Notes: generated from the sequence alone by a model not told the origin. Shown: positions 43,554 through 53,391, counted from the stretch's first letter. The stretch is DNA of 64,000 nucleotides from Planosporangium thailandense (GCF_011947195.1 NZ_JAATVY010000003.1:310001-374000), one strand, 5' to 3'. Translations and numbers: made by a program.

Positions 43554-45635
43554 GTGTCGGCTCCGCAGCCTCTCCTCGCCGAGCGCTACCGTCTGATCCG
43601 GTCGCTCGGCCAAGGCGGCATGGGTCGCGTCTGGTTGGCCCGCGACGAAGTCCTGCACCGCGACGTGGCCATCAAGGAGGTCGTCCCGCCGCAGGGGCTG
43701 ACGCCGCAGGAGCGCGACGACATGCGTACGCGCACGCTGCGCGAGGCGCGTACCGCCGCCCGGCTCAACCACCCCAGCGTCGTGCGGGTCTACGACATCG
43801 TCCAGACGGATGTCCACCCATGGATCGTCATGGAGTACGTGCCGTCGCGGTCCCTGCACCAAGTGGTCAATGAGGACGGACCGCTGCCGCCCGACCGCGT
43901 CGCCGAGATCGGACTGCAGGTGCTCGGCGCGCTGCGCGCCGCCCACCGGGCCGGTGTGCTGCACCGCGACGTCAAGCCCAGCAACGTGCTCCTGACCGAC
44001 GACGGCCGCGTCGTGCTGACCGACTTCGGACTGGCGACGATGCCCGGCGAGGCGACGGTGACCCGGCCCGGCATGGTGCTCGGCTCCCCGGCGTACATCG
44101 CGCCCGAGCGGGCCCGGCAGGGCCAGGCGGGGCCGGAGTCCGACCTGTGGTCGCTCGGCGCGACCCTGTACGCGGCGGTGGAGGGTAACCCGCCCTACCA
44201 GCGGTCGTCGGCCATCGAGACGTTGACCGCGCTGGTGACGGAGGAGCCGCCCCCGCCCCGGCACGCCGGCCCACTGCGTCCCGTCCTCAACGGGCTGCTG
44301 CGCAAGGACCCGGCCGATCGGATGGGCGCCGAGGAGGCCGAGCGGCTGCTGCGGCGGGCGACCGGTGGCCGGATCGGTACCCGGTTGCGGCTGATACCCA
44401 AATCCCGATCGGGCACGACGCGGGTGTTCCCGGCGACGTCGCCGGCGTCCACGCCGACCCCGGCCCGGGCTGGCGACACCGCTCGCGCGGCCGACGCCGG
44501 TGCGACAGCTCGTGCGTCCGACGCCGGCGCCGCCGCGAAGTCCGCGCCGGTGGCGGCTCCCGCTGCCGCGGCGGAATCCGCTTCCACACCGGCCGATGCC
44601 ACGCCCGCCGCGGCGGCTGACTCCGCTCCCGAAGCGACGGCGGTGATCCGACCGTCCAGCGGCGAGGCGACCACGATCATCAGGCCGGACCCGAGCGGCG
44701 CCGAGCAGACCCGCATGCTGTCGGCGGGCACCCGTACCCAGTCGCCACCGGCGGCCGAGCCCACCGGTGGCGACGACGCCGCGAAGGTGGACGACGCCGC
44801 GAAGGTGGACGGTGCCGCGAAGGTGGACGGTGCCGCGAAGGTGGACGGTGTCGAGCGGATCGAGCGCCCGGAGCCCCCGGGGGCTTCTCCCGTGCCGGCA
44901 GATGTACCCGGGACGCCCGGACCGCGCGTACGCCGGTCCTGGCTGATCGCCGCCATCGTGATCGCGGTGATCATCGTGCTCGTCGTGGTCTCCGTCGCCC
45001 TGGCGCGCAGCGGTCGCTCGTCCAACGGAGCCCACGCCCCGGCGTCGGCCCCGCCCTCGCGGTCGGCGACCGCCGGTGCCGCACCGCCGCCCGCCTCGCC
45101 GTCACCGACGGGCGCCGCGTCGAGTGCGCCCGCGGCGGGTACCGGCAACGGTTCGACGAGCCCGGCCGTGCAGCCCACGGCCACCGGCCCGGCGATACCG
45201 GCCGGCTGGCACATGTACACCGACCCGACCGGCTTCAGCGTCGCCGTGCCGGACAACTGGACCATCTCGCACGACGGCACGATCATCTACTTCCACGACC
45301 CGAGCGACGGCCGGCTGCTCGGCATCGACCAGACCGACAAGCCCAACATGGACCCGGTCGCCGACTGGCAGCGGCAGCGCGATCGCCGGGTGCCGGCCGG
45401 CGACTTCCCCGGTTACCAGGAGATCGGCATCCGATCGGTCGGCTACTGGAAGGCGTGTGCCGACTGGGAGTTCACCTACGACCGGGGCAATGGCCGCGTC
45501 CACGCGATCAACCGCGGGTTCGTGACGTCGGACCACCAGGCGTACGGCATCTGGTGGTCCACGCCCGACTCGAGCTGGCAGGACAGCCTTTCGTACTTCC
45601 AGACCATCACGAGCACGTTCACGCCGAAGCCCTGA
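43554..45635 (+). CDS. Membrane Ser/Thr protein kinase 2
   Basis: A ~693-aa Hanks-type kinase. Motifs are LGQGGMGRVW (P-loop), VAIKEVVPPQ, HRDVKPSNVLL, LTDFGLATM and APERARQG. An Ala/Pro linker with four 18-bp repeats (AAKVDG) follows. One membrane helix (WLIAAIVIAVIIVLVVVSVA), a Ser/Pro spacer and an external ~150-aa domain (GFSVAVPDNWTISHDG onward) complete it. Its domain plan matches kinase 1, suggesting duplication. It lies between accD and accE on the opposite strand. GTG 43554 is probably leaderless. Whether it acts on the carboxylase is unknown. Confidence 0.92.
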   Translation: MSAPQPLLAERYRLIRSLGQGGMGRVWLARDEVLHRDVAIKEVVPPQGLTPQERDDMRTRTLREARTAARLNHPSVVRVYDIVQTDVHPWIVMEYVPSRSLHQVVNEDGPLPPDRVAEIGLQVLGALRAAHRAGVLHRDVKPSNVLLTDDGRVVLTDFGLATMPGEATVTRPGMVLGSPAYIAPERARQGQAGPESDLWSLGATLYAAVEGNPPYQRSSAIETLTALVTEEPPPPRHAGPLRPVLNGLLRKDPADRMGAEEAERLLRRATGGRIGTRLRLIPKSRSGTTRVFPATSPASTPTPARAGDTARAADAGATARASDAGAAAKSAPVAAPAAAAESASTPADATPAAAADSAPEATAVIRPSSGEATTIIRPDPSGAEQTRMLSAGTRTQSPPAAEPTGGDDAAKVDDAAKVDGAAKVDGAAKVDGVERIERPEPPGASPVPADVPGTPGPRVRRSWLIAAIVIAVIIVLVVVSVALARSGRSSNGAHAPASAPPSRSATAGAAPPPASPSPTGAASSAPAAGTGNGSTSPAVQPTATGPAIPAGWHMYTDPTGFSVAVPDNWTISHDGTIIYFHDPSDGRLLGIDQTDKPNMDPVADWQRQRDRRVPAGDFPGYQEIGIRSVGYWKACADWEFTYDRGNGRVHAINRGFVTSDHQAYGIWWSTPDSSWQDSLSYFQTITSTFTPKP
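44775..44846 (+). repeat. Four 18-bp in-frame repeats in kinase 2
   Basis: Two copies of gacgccgcgaaggtggac followed by two of ggtgccgcgaaggtggac encode (D/G)AAKVD repeats just before the membrane helix. Confidence 0.93.
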
Positions 45636-45659
45636 GGACGCCCGGCGCCCTCAGGGCTT
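45627..45659. terminator. Bidirectional terminator between kinase 2 and accD
   Basis: Perfect 11-bp arms, aagccctgagg and cctcagggctt, with an 11-nt loop. The left arm includes the kinase stop codon. The gene pair is convergent. Confidence 0.75.
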
Positions 45660-45668
45660 CGCGTTGGA

Positions 45669-47246
45669 TCACAGCGGGATGTTGCCGTGCTTCTTCGGCG
45701 GGAGCGTCTCGCGCTTGGTACGCAGTGCCCGCAGCCCCTTGACGACCTGCACCCGGGTCGCGGACGGCGCGATCACGGCATCCACGTAGCCGCGCTCGGC
45801 CGCCACGTACGGGTTGGCCAGGGTGTCCTCGTACTCCTGGATCAGCTCTGCCCGCAGCGCTGCCGGATCGGCGGCCTCCTTGAGCTCCTGGCGGTACAGG
45901 ATGTTGACCGCGCCCTGCGCGCCCATGACCGCGATCTGCGCCGTCGGCCAGGCGAAGTTGAGGTCGGCGCCGAGGTGCTTGGAGCCCATGACGTCGTACG
46001 CCCCGCCGTACGCCTTGCGCGTGATGACGGTGACCTTCGGCACCGTGGCCTCGGCGTACGCGAAGATCAGCTTTGCGCCGCGGCGGATGATGCCGTCCCA
46101 CTCCTGGCCGGTGCCGGGCAGGAAGCCGGGGACGTCGACGAAGGTCACGATCGGGATGTTGAACGCGTCGCAGGTGCGTACGAACCGGGCCGCCTTCTCG
46201 GACGCCGCGATGTCGAGGCAGCCGGCGAAGTGCATCGGCTGGTTGGCCACGACGCCGACCGGACGGCCCTCGACCCGGCCGAAGCCGACGATGATGTTCT
46301 GCGCGTACAGCGGCTGCACCTCGAGGAAGTCGTCGACGACCGACTCGATGACGCTGTGCATGTCGTACGGCTGGTTGGCCGAGTCGGGGATCAGCGTGTC
46401 GAGCGCCAGGTCCTCCTCGGTCACGTCCAGGTCCGCCGCTTCGGCGATCACCGGTGGCTCGTCGAGGTTGTTCGACGGCAGGTACGACAGCAGCGCCCTG
46501 ACGTACTCCACGGCATCGTGTTCGTCCGTCGCCAGATAATGGGCGTTGCCGCTCTTGGTGTTGTGGGTACGCGCGCCGCCGAGGTCCTCCATGGCGACGT
46601 CCTCACCGGTGACGGTCTTGATGACGTCAGGGCCGGTGATGAACATGTGGCTGGTCTGGTCGACCATCACGGTGAAGTCGGTGACCGCCGGCGAGTAGAC
46701 CGCGCCGCCCGCGCACGGTCCCATGATCAAAGATATCTGCGGTATGACTCCGGAGGCCCGGACGTTGCGGAAGAAGATCTCGCCGTACAGCCCCAGCGAG
46801 GCGACCCCTTCCTGGATGCGCGCTCCGCCGGAGTCGTTGATGCCGATGACCGGGCAGCCGGTCTTCATGGCCAGGTCCATGACCTTGACGATCTTCTCGC
46901 CGAAGACCTCGCCGAGTGAGCCGCCGAAGACGGTGAAGTCCTGGGCGAACACGCATACCTGCCGGCCGTCGACCGTGCCGTACCCCGTGACGACCCCGTC
47001 ACCGTAAGGCCTTGTCTCCTGCAGCCCGAAGTTGGTGCTGCGGTGCCGGGCGAACTCGTCCAGTTCGACGAACGAACCTTCATCGAGCAGCATCTCGATG
47101 CGCTCACGCGCGGTCTTCTTGCCCTTCGCATGCTGCTTCTCGACGGCCCGTGCCGAGCCGGCGTGCACCGCCTCTTCGATGCGCCGGTTGAGGTCGGCGA
47201 CCTTGCCGGCGGTGGTGTGGATGTCCTCGCTCAGGTCTGCGGTCAC
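45669..47246 (-). CDS. accD: Acyl-CoA (propionyl-CoA) carboxylase carboxyltransferase beta subunit
   Basis: A 525-aa carboxyltransferase that moves carboxyl from biotin to acetyl- or propionyl-CoA. Two crotonase-like halves are seen. They carry the oxyanion motifs [17 protein letters not shown] and [13 protein letters not shown] in the N-half, and [18 protein letters not shown] and [18 protein letters not shown] in the C-half. It resembles PccB/AccD5, so propionyl-CoA is the likely main substrate. The GTG start is 6 nt after TACGAT (leaderless). It is divergent from DUF559 copy 2 and birA. Confidence 0.95.
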   Translation of the reverse strand: MTADLSEDIHTTAGKVADLNRRIEEAVHAGSARAVEKQHAKGKKTARERIEMLLDEGSFVELDEFARHRSTNFGLQETRPYGDGVVTGYGTVDGRQVCVFAQDFTVFGGSLGEVFGEKIVKVMDLAMKTGCPVIGINDSGGARIQEGVASLGLYGEIFFRNVRASGVIPQISLIMGPCAGGAVYSPAVTDFTVMVDQTSHMFITGPDVIKTVTGEDVAMEDLGGARTHNTKSGNAHYLATDEHDAVEYVRALLSYLPSNNLDEPPVIAEAADLDVTEEDLALDTLIPDSANQPYDMHSVIESVVDDFLEVQPLYAQNIIVGFGRVEGRPVGVVANQPMHFAGCLDIAASEKAARFVRTCDAFNIPIVTFVDVPGFLPGTGQEWDGIIRRGAKLIFAYAEATVPKVTVITRKAYGGAYDVMGSKHLGADLNFAWPTAQIAVMGAQGAVNILYRQELKEAADPAALRAELIQEYEDTLANPYVAAERGYVDAVIAPSATRVQVVKGLRALRTKRETLPPKKHGNIPL

Positions 47247-47252
47247 GTCGCG

Positions 47253-47258
47253 ATCGTA
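47253..47258 (-). promoter_or_regulatory. -10 element of accD (leaderless)
   Basis: TACGAT on the minus strand ends 6 nt before the accD GTG. No ribosome-binding site is seen. Confidence 0.5.
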
Positions 47259-47384
47259 GCGAGCGTGGTCGGTGGCGCGCTGTGACGTACTGCGCTGCGC
47301 GGTGGCTCGGCCCCACCCGGCCAGCGGTGTCTGAGCGACGTTATGGACGCTGTATAACGTAGCTGTCGTACCGCTGGCCCAGCG

Positions 47385-47393
47385 TTATCCACA
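47385..47393 (+). promoter_or_regulatory. DnaA-box-like TTATCCACA upstream of DUF559 copy 2
   Basis: Perfect TTATCCACA followed by GGC, 53 bp before ATG 47447. The same string, with a similar gcagcgc-containing spacer, precedes copy 1 at 23.3 kb. Confidence 0.45.
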
Positions 47394-47446
47394 GGCTGGC
47401 CGCGCGGGGCAGCGCTGCGCGGGGTGCGGACGGCACCCTCGGCGTC

Positions 47447-48329
47447 ATGGTCCGCGTCGCCCACGTGCCCCGAAAGTTGCGTTCCGCCCCGTTCCGGGGT
47501 CGGGACGCTGTCGCGGCCGGCCTGCTCACCCCGCAGACAGCTCGCCAGCGCTTGCTGGCGGCGCTTGCTGCCCGACGTGTACCTGCACCGCGACGCTGAG
47601 TTGGATCATCTGACCTGGTGCAACGCCGCCGCGCTGCTCCTGCCGGCTGGCGGTGCCATCAGTGGGGCGAGCGCCGCGTACCTTTATGGCGCGGACCTTC
47701 TGCCGCGCGATCCACCTGTCGAGGCGAGCATTCCGCGCGACCGGTCGCTGGCCGCCCGCCCGATGCTGCGCGTGCGGCGGGCCAGGCTGGATCCGGGAGA
47801 CCTCCGCAGGATCGGCAGGCTGCCCGTCACGACACCGGTCCGGACCGCGTTCGACCTGGCCCGGCGCCGTCGTACCGAGGCGGTCATCGGGCTTGACGCC
47901 CTACTCAACCGCAGGATCACCGACAAAGAAAAGATCATCGAGTACGCCGATGCGCGGAGAGGCTGGCCCGGAGCGGCCGGAGTCCCGGCGGTGCTCGCCC
48001 TCGCGCGGCCGGCGGAGTCACCGATGGAGACGCGACTGCGGCTGCTGATCATCGACGCCGGCCTGCCGTGTCCCGTGGTGCAGTACGAGGTCTATGACGG
48101 CGGCCGGTTCGTCGCGCGGCTCGACCTTGCCTATCCGGCCGTCCGGCTCGGGATCGATTACGACGGCGACCACCACCGGGACCGGGTGACGTTCCGCCGG
48201 GATGTCGCACGGCTGAACGCGCTGCGCGCGGCCGGCTGGACGGTTCTGAGATTTACCGCAGACGACGTGCTGCACCACCCGGAGCGGCTGGTGCACCAGA
48301 TCACGGCGGTGGCGCGCGGCATACGCTGA
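47447..48329 (+). CDS. DUF559-type protein, copy 2, with apparent N-terminal frameshift
   Basis: A paralogue of the gene at 22371-23282. ATG 47447 opens a frame that matches the family N-terminus (HVPRKLRS, AVAAGLLTPQ) but it stops early. The rest (QLASACWRRLLPDVYLHRD, then GASAAYLYGADLL and ARLDLAYPAVRLGIDYDGDHH) continues in another frame to 48329. One extra base near 47537 would explain the switch. Either the gene is broken, a start in the second frame (for example GTG 47424) is used, or the sequence has an error there. The nuclease-like region (ARLDLAYP, IDYDG) is intact. Confidence 0.7.
48322..48327 (+). promoter_or_regulatory. -10 element of birA (leaderless)
   Basis: TACGCT ends 6 nt before the birA ATG and lies within the last codons of the DUF559 gene. 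Confidence 0.45.
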
Positions 48330-48333
48330 CCGG

Positions 48334-49164
48334 ATGGACCAGAGCCCTTACAGCGATCTGGAACGGCCGCCACTACGGGAGACGGCGCTGCGGCGGGCGC
48401 TGGTCGTACCCGACGGGCTCTGGACCGATGTGCGGGTCGTCGCCGAAACCGGCTCGACCAACTCGGATGTCGCGGCGCTGGCCCGCGGTGGCGCGGCGGA
48501 GGGGCTCGTACTCGTCGCCGAGCGTCAGATGTCCGGGCGCGGCCGGCTGGGACGGGTGTGGACGTCGCCGCCGCGTGCCGGGCTCACCCTGAGCGTGCTT
48601 CTGCGGCCGTCCGGGGTCGACCTGACCCGCTTCAGTTGGCTGCCGCTGCTCACCGGTCTGGCGCTGACGGAGGCGGTCCGCCGGATCGCCGAAGTGGACG
48701 CGGAGCTCAAATGGCCGAACGACCTGCTGATCGGCGGCCGTAAGTGCGCCGGCATCCTCGCCGAGGTGATCCCGCCGGCGCCGGGAACCCAGACAGGTGA
48801 GTCGGCCGTGGTCATCGGCGTCGGGCTCAACACGACGCTCCGTGAGCACGAACTGCCCCGCCCGGACGCCACGTCACTGGCGCTGGCCGGTGCCGCCTGT
48901 GTCGACCGGGGCCCGATCCTGAAGGCGTTCCTGCGGTCGCTTGCCACCTGGTACGACCGGTGGCGCCGGACGGGCGGCGATCCCGACGCCAGTGGCCTGC
49001 GGGAGGCGTACCTGTTCCACTGCGCGACCATGGGCCGGGACGTGCTCGTCCACCTGCCGGACGGCTCGCAGGTGAAGGGGCGGGCGGAAGGCGTGGACGT
49101 CGATGGCCGGATCATCGTCGACGGTCGGGCCTTCGCCGCCGCGGACGTCGTCCATGTGCGCTGA
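48334..49164 (+). CDS. birA: Biotin-[acetyl-CoA-carboxylase] ligase
   Basis: A 276-aa monofunctional ligase that activates biotin with ATP and attaches it to the AccA3 biotinyl domain. Motifs are ETGSTNSDVAAL, the biotinyl-AMP loop QMSGRGRLGRVWTSP, LKWPNDLLIGGRKCAGIL and VIGVGLNTTL. There is no N-terminal DNA-binding domain, so it is not a BirA repressor. The ATG appears leaderless. It is next to accD, as in mycobacteria. Confidence 0.95.
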   Translation: MDQSPYSDLERPPLRETALRRALVVPDGLWTDVRVVAETGSTNSDVAALARGGAAEGLVLVAERQMSGRGRLGRVWTSPPRAGLTLSVLLRPSGVDLTRFSWLPLLTGLALTEAVRRIAEVDAELKWPNDLLIGGRKCAGILAEVIPPAPGTQTGESAVVIGVGLNTTLREHELPRPDATSLALAGAACVDRGPILKAFLRSLATWYDRWRRTGGDPDASGLREAYLFHCATMGRDVLVHLPDGSQVKGRAEGVDVDGRIIVDGRAFAAADVVHVR

Positions 49165-49248
49165 AATTATTTTGCGGCAGATACCGCGCGGTTGCCGGGG
49201 GCGGCTAACCTCGCTGCGAAATCCCGAACGGTTTTGTAGGAGGTCGGC

Positions 49249-49803
49249 GTGAGTTTTCCCGAGAGCGTGCTCACAAAGGACGAACACGTCGTCGCGCACC
49301 TGCATCCGCACTGGAAAGCGCTGATCAGACCGGTATTCGTGGTGCTCGTCGCGCTCGCCTTGGTTGTCGTGGCAGCGGTTTACCTTCCCACGACCGGCTG
49401 GGCGACCGCGGTTCTGTACGGCATCGGCGGCCTGGCGTTGATCGCCGTCGCCGCGCTGGCCTTCTGGCCGTGGCTGGTCTGGCGCACCACCCATTACGTG
49501 TTCACCAACGAACGGGTGATTCTGCGTATGGGCGTCGTCTCGCGTAGCGGCCGGGACATTCCGATCGGCCGGATCAACGACGTGTCGTTCTCACACGGGG
49601 TGATCGAGCGGATGCTCGGCTGCGGCACCCTCACGATCGAGTCGGCGGGGGAGCGGGGGCAGGTGGTGCTGACCGACATCCCGCACGTCGAGAAGATCCA
49701 GAGCGTCCTGTACGAGCTGGTCGAGGCGGACCGGGCCCGCCACACGTTCGACGAATCCGACCGCGACGCGATCGCCGACAGCCTCAGGGGCGACCGGCCG
49801 TAG
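49249..49803 (+). CDS. PH-domain (DUF304) membrane protein
   Basis: A 184-aa protein with two membrane helices (PVFVVLVALALVVVAAVYL and ATAVLYGIGGLALIAVAALAF), then a bacterial PH domain (THYVFTNERVILRMGVVSR, IPIGRINDVSF, CGTLTIESAGERG). GTG 49249 follows GGAGG at 5 nt. The neighbourhood matches Rv3278c. Role unknown. Confidence 0.9.
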   Translation: MSFPESVLTKDEHVVAHLHPHWKALIRPVFVVLVALALVVVAAVYLPTTGWATAVLYGIGGLALIAVAALAFWPWLVWRTTHYVFTNERVILRMGVVSRSGRDIPIGRINDVSFSHGVIERMLGCGTLTIESAGERGQVVLTDIPHVEKIQSVLYELVEADRARHTFDESDRDAIADSLRGDRP

Positions 49804-49880
49804 GCGTTTCGACGTCGGACGCAGCGGCCCGGTGCCGGCCGGTCCCGGAGCGGAGATCGGTCATGGACGGCCGGCGGCGC

Positions 49881-50411
49881 TCAGTGGGTACGGGCGGTGT
49901 CGTGGCTGGGGTCCCCGTCGGCGTCCGCGGGCACCGGCAGGGGCGGGAACCCGGGTTCGGGGGCGTCAGCGGCGGTTGGCGCCTGCTTGAACACGATCGT
50001 CCGGTAGGTGAAGAACCGGAACAGGGTGGCGATGCAGATGCAGATCGCGGTCGCGATGTTGAACTCCAGCCGGTGTGACCGCTCGCTCAGGCCGATGCCG
50101 TACTTGAGCAGGCCGGTGCCGGCGGACTGGATGAGCAGCCCGACCATGTTGATGGCGAAGAACATCGTGTATTCGCGGTGCTGCGCCCCGCGTGGGCGGT
50201 CCTTGTAGGTCCAGTGCCGGTTGGCCAGGTAGGCCAGGTAGGTCGTGGCCAGGGTGGCGATGATGGTCGCCTTCACCGCGCCGATGAAGATCAGCGCGTT
50301 GAAGATGAGGAAGTACAGGACCAGGTTTCCCAGCCCGATTGCGCCGAATGCGATGGCTTCGGGAGCCAGGTGCTGGAAGCGTTGTGGCAAGAACCGAAGA
50401 AGGCGCACCAA
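49881..50411 (-). CDS. GtrA-family membrane protein 1
   Basis: A 176-aa protein with four predicted helices of the GtrA type (AIGLGNLVLYFLIFNALIF, then LAYLANRHWTYKDRPRG and TLFRFFTYRTIVFK). GtrA proteins are thought to flip or help use lipid-linked sugars. The C-terminal tail is Pro/Asp-rich. It lies downstream of a second GtrA gene on the same strand (69-bp gap). Confidence 0.9.
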   Translation of the reverse strand: MVRLLRFLPQRFQHLAPEAIAFGAIGLGNLVLYFLIFNALIFIGAVKATIIATLATTYLAYLANRHWTYKDRPRGAQHREYTMFFAINMVGLLIQSAGTGLLKYGIGLSERSHRLEFNIATAICICIATLFRFFTYRTIVFKQAPTAADAPEPGFPPLPVPADADGDPSHDTARTH

Positions 50412-50480
50412 GCCACTTTACGCCAGCAGTCAAGGCCCTGCGATTTGTGCGTGTGCGGCCGAGAGGTGCTCACCCGGTGC

Positions 50481-51119
50481 TCACCCGCGCCGGCTGACCG
50501 CGCTGTGTGTACGGAACACGAACCGTCGGTAGGACCAGAAGCGGAACAGGGTGCCGAGCGCCATGCCGACGACGTTGGCGCTGATGAGGTCGGCGACCTG
50601 GCTGGCGAACACCGGCCAGACCCGGCCGAGCAGGTAGTGGCTCGCGCCGAGGCAGGCCAGCCCGATGCCGAGGCCGACGACGTTGAAGATGAAGTAGAGG
50701 GCGTACTCGCGGTGCAGACCCGAGCGGGGCCGGTCGCGCCAGGTCCAGAACCGGTTGCCGATGAACGCGGCGGTCGCGGCGATCGTGGTCGACAGGGTCT
50801 TGGCGAGCAGCGGGTTCATCCCGGCGGACAGGGCGAGCTTCAGGATCACCGTGTCCATGACGAAGGTGACCGCTCCCACGACCCCGAACTTGCCCAGCTC
50901 CCGTACAAGACCTTCGAACCGGGCGACAAGGCCCCGGATCCCGCCGGGCGCGGCGGCTGCCGGGTGCGCCGACCCGGCGCTGGCCGGCTGGTCGGGTTCT
51001 ACGCGGGATGAGGCACGCACCGGCCGAGGGTACGACACTTCGGTCGCCGCGAGGGTGGGCGTCATCGACGCGGGCCGTGTCGGTCGGGGGTGGCCGGCGA
51101 TCAAGGCGCCGCGCCGCAT
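50481..51119 (-). CDS. GtrA-family membrane protein 2
   Basis: A 212-aa protein. After ~70 variable, Ala/Pro-rich residues, four helices follow (FGVVGAVTFVMDTVILKLAL, FIGNRFWTWRDRPRS, LGTLFRFWSYRRFVF). The start is uncertain: ATG 51119 and ATG 51065 both lack a ribosome-binding site. A tandem paralogue of the next gene; matches Rv3277 in position. Likely involved in cell-envelope polysaccharide or glycolipid assembly. Confidence 0.88.
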   Translation of the reverse strand: MRRGALIAGHPRPTRPASMTPTLAATEVSYPRPVRASSRVEPDQPASAGSAHPAAAAPGGIRGLVARFEGLVRELGKFGVVGAVTFVMDTVILKLALSAGMNPLLAKTLSTTIAATAAFIGNRFWTWRDRPRSGLHREYALYFIFNVVGLGIGLACLGASHYLLGRVWPVFASQVADLISANVVGMALGTLFRFWSYRRFVFRTHSAVSRRG

Positions 51120-51431
51120 TTGATCGATCGATGGCGATCTCGGTGATCGCTGTCGGGTGGGAGCCGTTCGGCGGCGCTCTCCGCTGTTTGCTTCAACAAT
51201 TGCGCAAAGCTGCGTAATGACGCGGATAAACGCGCTGTATTGCGCGACGGCCCGTAAATTTTCGATTGCTTGTGCACTTTTTCACAAGTCCTCGCGGTGC
51301 CCTGACCTGCCCGCGGGCTTAACCTGAGGTCAACTCCCCGTATCCATTTCTTCTGCGGCTCCGCATCCCCCCGCGGGCTGGCGACGCGTTATTTGGGTAC
51401 GAGGTCAGAGTCGACCGCAAGGAGATGAGCG
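51120..51431. other. 312-bp regulatory region upstream of pckG
   Basis: An AT-richer region than its surroundings, holding palindromic strings ttgcgcaa and ttgcgtaa-like sequences near 51200-51220, a CRP-like site at 51271-51286 and the pckG ribosome-binding site AAGGAG (8 nt before the start). No coding pattern is seen. Confidence 0.6.
51271..51286. promoter_or_regulatory. CRP/GlxR-like binding site upstream of pckG
   Basis: TGTGCACTTTTTCACA matches the CRP-family consensus TGTGA-N6-TCACA at all but one position. It lies about 146 bp upstream of pckG, in the expected region for carbon-source control of gluconeogenesis. Confidence 0.5.
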
Positions 51432-53273
51432 ATGAGTGCTCCGGCCACCGTCCCGGGGCTCGACCGGGCCCCGACAACCAACCCCCGGCTGCTGCGTTGG
51501 GTGCGCGAAGTAGCGGAGTTGACGACCCCCGACCGAGTGGTCTGGTGCGACGGCTCCGACGCCGAGTGGAACCGCCTGACCGACGAACTGGTCGAAGCCG
51601 GCACGCTGGTGCGTCTCAACTCCGAGCGCAAGCCGAACTCGTTCTGGGCGAGAACCGATCCATCGGACGTCGCGCGGGTCGAAGAGCGCACGTTCATCTG
51701 CTCGGTGGACTCCGCCGATGCCGGGCCGACCAACAACTGGATGGCCCCGGCCGAGATGAAGCGCATCATGACCGAGCTCTACCGCGGCTGCATGCGCGGG
51801 CGGACGATGTACGTCATCCCGTTCTGCATGGGCCCGCTGAACGCCACCGATCCGATGTTCGGGGTCGAGATCACCGACAGCCCGTACGTGGTCGCGAGCA
51901 TGCGGATCATGACGCGGATGGGCACGAAGGTGCTCGAGGCCATGGGTGACGACGCCGAGTTCGTGCCGGCGCTGCACTCGATCGGCGCGCCGCTCGAACC
52001 GGGTGAGAAGGACGTGGCCTGGCCGTGCAGCGAGACCAAGTACATCTCGCACTTCCCCGAGACCCGGGAGATCTGGAGCTACGGCTCCGGGTACGGCGGC
52101 AACTCGCTGCTCGGCAAGAAGTGCTACTCGCTGCGTATCGCCAGCGTCATGGCGCGTGACGAGGGCTGGCTCGCCGAGCACATGCTGATCCTGAAGCTGA
52201 CCAGCCCCGAGCAGAAGGTCTACTACGTCGCGGCGGCGTTCCCGAGCGCCTGTGGCAAGACCAACCTGGCGATGCTGGAGCCCACCGTCCCCGGCTGGAA
52301 GGTCGAGACGCTCGGCGACGACATCGCCTGGATGCGGTTCGGGCCCGACGGTCGCCTCTACGCGGTCAACCCCGAGTACGGCCTGTTCGGCGTCGCGCCC
52401 GGCACCGACTGGAAGACCAACCCCAACGCCATGCGTACGCTCGACCGGGGCAACTCGATCTTCACCAACGTCGCGCTGACCGACGACGGCGACATCTGGT
52501 GGGAGGGCATGGGTGAGCCGCCGGCGCACCTGACCGACTGGAAGGGCCGCGACTGGACGCCGGACTCCGGCGAGCTGTCCAGCCACCCCAACTCGCGGTT
52601 CTGCACGCCCATCACGCAGTGCCCGATCCTGGCGGACGAGTACGAGGACCCGCAGGGCGTGCCGATCTCGGCGATCCTCTTCGGCGGGCGCCGCAAGACC
52701 ACGATCCCGCTGGTCACCGAGGCGCGTGACTGGACGCACGGCGTGTACATGGGCGCCACGCTGTCGAGCGAGACGACCGCTGCCGCCGTCGGCCAGGTCG
52801 GGGTGGTCCGTCGCGACCCGATGGCGATGCTGCCGTTCATCGGCTACAACGCCGGCGACTACTTCGGTCACTGGATCGAGATGGGCAAGGGGGCCGGAGA
52901 CGGCGCGGGTGACCCGTCGCTGCTGCCTCGGATCTTCTACGTCAACTGGTTCCGGCGCGGCGAGGACGGTCGCTTCCTGTGGCCGGGCTTCGGCGAGAAC
53001 TCCCGCGTCCTGAAGTGGATCATCGAGCGGATCGAGGGCCGCGCCGCCGCCGTGGAGACCCCGATCGGGTACGTCCCGACCGCGGACGCACTCGACGTCG
53101 ACGGGCTCGACGTCACGCGTGAGGACCTCACCGAGGTGCTGCGCGTGGACCCGGAGGAGTGGAAGGCCGAGATTCCACAGGTCACCGAGTGGTTCTCGAA
53201 GTTCGGTGACAAGCTGCCGGGCGTACTCTGGGCTGAGCTGGACGCGTTGAAGGCCCGTCTCGGCGTGGAGTAG
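51432..53273 (+). CDS. pckG: Phosphoenolpyruvate carboxykinase (GTP)
   Basis: A 613-aa cytosolic enzyme converting oxaloacetate and GTP to PEP, the entry step of gluconeogenesis. The kinase-1 P-loop is [13 protein letters not shown], followed by the kinase-2 metal motif [18 protein letters not shown] and [11 protein letters not shown] are family segments. Length and motifs are standard. AAGGAG precedes ATG 51432 by 8 nt. It stands alone between a regulatory region and a strong terminator. glpX near the right end serves the same pathway. Confidence 0.97.
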   Translation: MSAPATVPGLDRAPTTNPRLLRWVREVAELTTPDRVVWCDGSDAEWNRLTDELVEAGTLVRLNSERKPNSFWARTDPSDVARVEERTFICSVDSADAGPTNNWMAPAEMKRIMTELYRGCMRGRTMYVIPFCMGPLNATDPMFGVEITDSPYVVASMRIMTRMGTKVLEAMGDDAEFVPALHSIGAPLEPGEKDVAWPCSETKYISHFPETREIWSYGSGYGGNSLLGKKCYSLRIASVMARDEGWLAEHMLILKLTSPEQKVYYVAAAFPSACGKTNLAMLEPTVPGWKVETLGDDIAWMRFGPDGRLYAVNPEYGLFGVAPGTDWKTNPNAMRTLDRGNSIFTNVALTDDGDIWWEGMGEPPAHLTDWKGRDWTPDSGELSSHPNSRFCTPITQCPILADEYEDPQGVPISAILFGGRRKTTIPLVTEARDWTHGVYMGATLSSETTAAAVGQVGVVRRDPMAMLPFIGYNAGDYFGHWIEMGKGAGDGAGDPSLLPRIFYVNWFRRGEDGRFLWPGFGENSRVLKWIIERIEGRAAAVETPIGYVPTADALDVDGLDVTREDLTEVLRVDPEEWKAEIPQVTEWFSKFGDKLPGVLWAELDALKARLGVE

Positions 53274-53281
53274 TGATCGGC

Positions 53282-53326
53282 GACTGGTCTGGGCCCCGCA
53301 GCTCAGCGCTGGGGCCCAGACCAGTC
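53282..53326 (+). terminator. Strong terminator hairpin after pckG
   Basis: Perfect 16-bp arms, gactggtctgggcccc and ggggcccagaccagtc, with a 13-nt loop, 8 bp after the pckG stop codon. Confidence 0.85.
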
Positions 53327-53385
53327 GGCTGTGACCTTCACGGGTCCTTCACGGTGCGGTCTCGTCGCGATTGACGGAAGGCGGA

Positions 53386-53391
53386 TACTCT
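53386..53391 (+). promoter_or_regulatory. -10 element of the prenyl transferase gene (leaderless)
   Basis: TACTCT is followed by GCTCGCC and then the GTG start. The identical 7-nt spacer occurs before upp. Confidence 0.5.
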
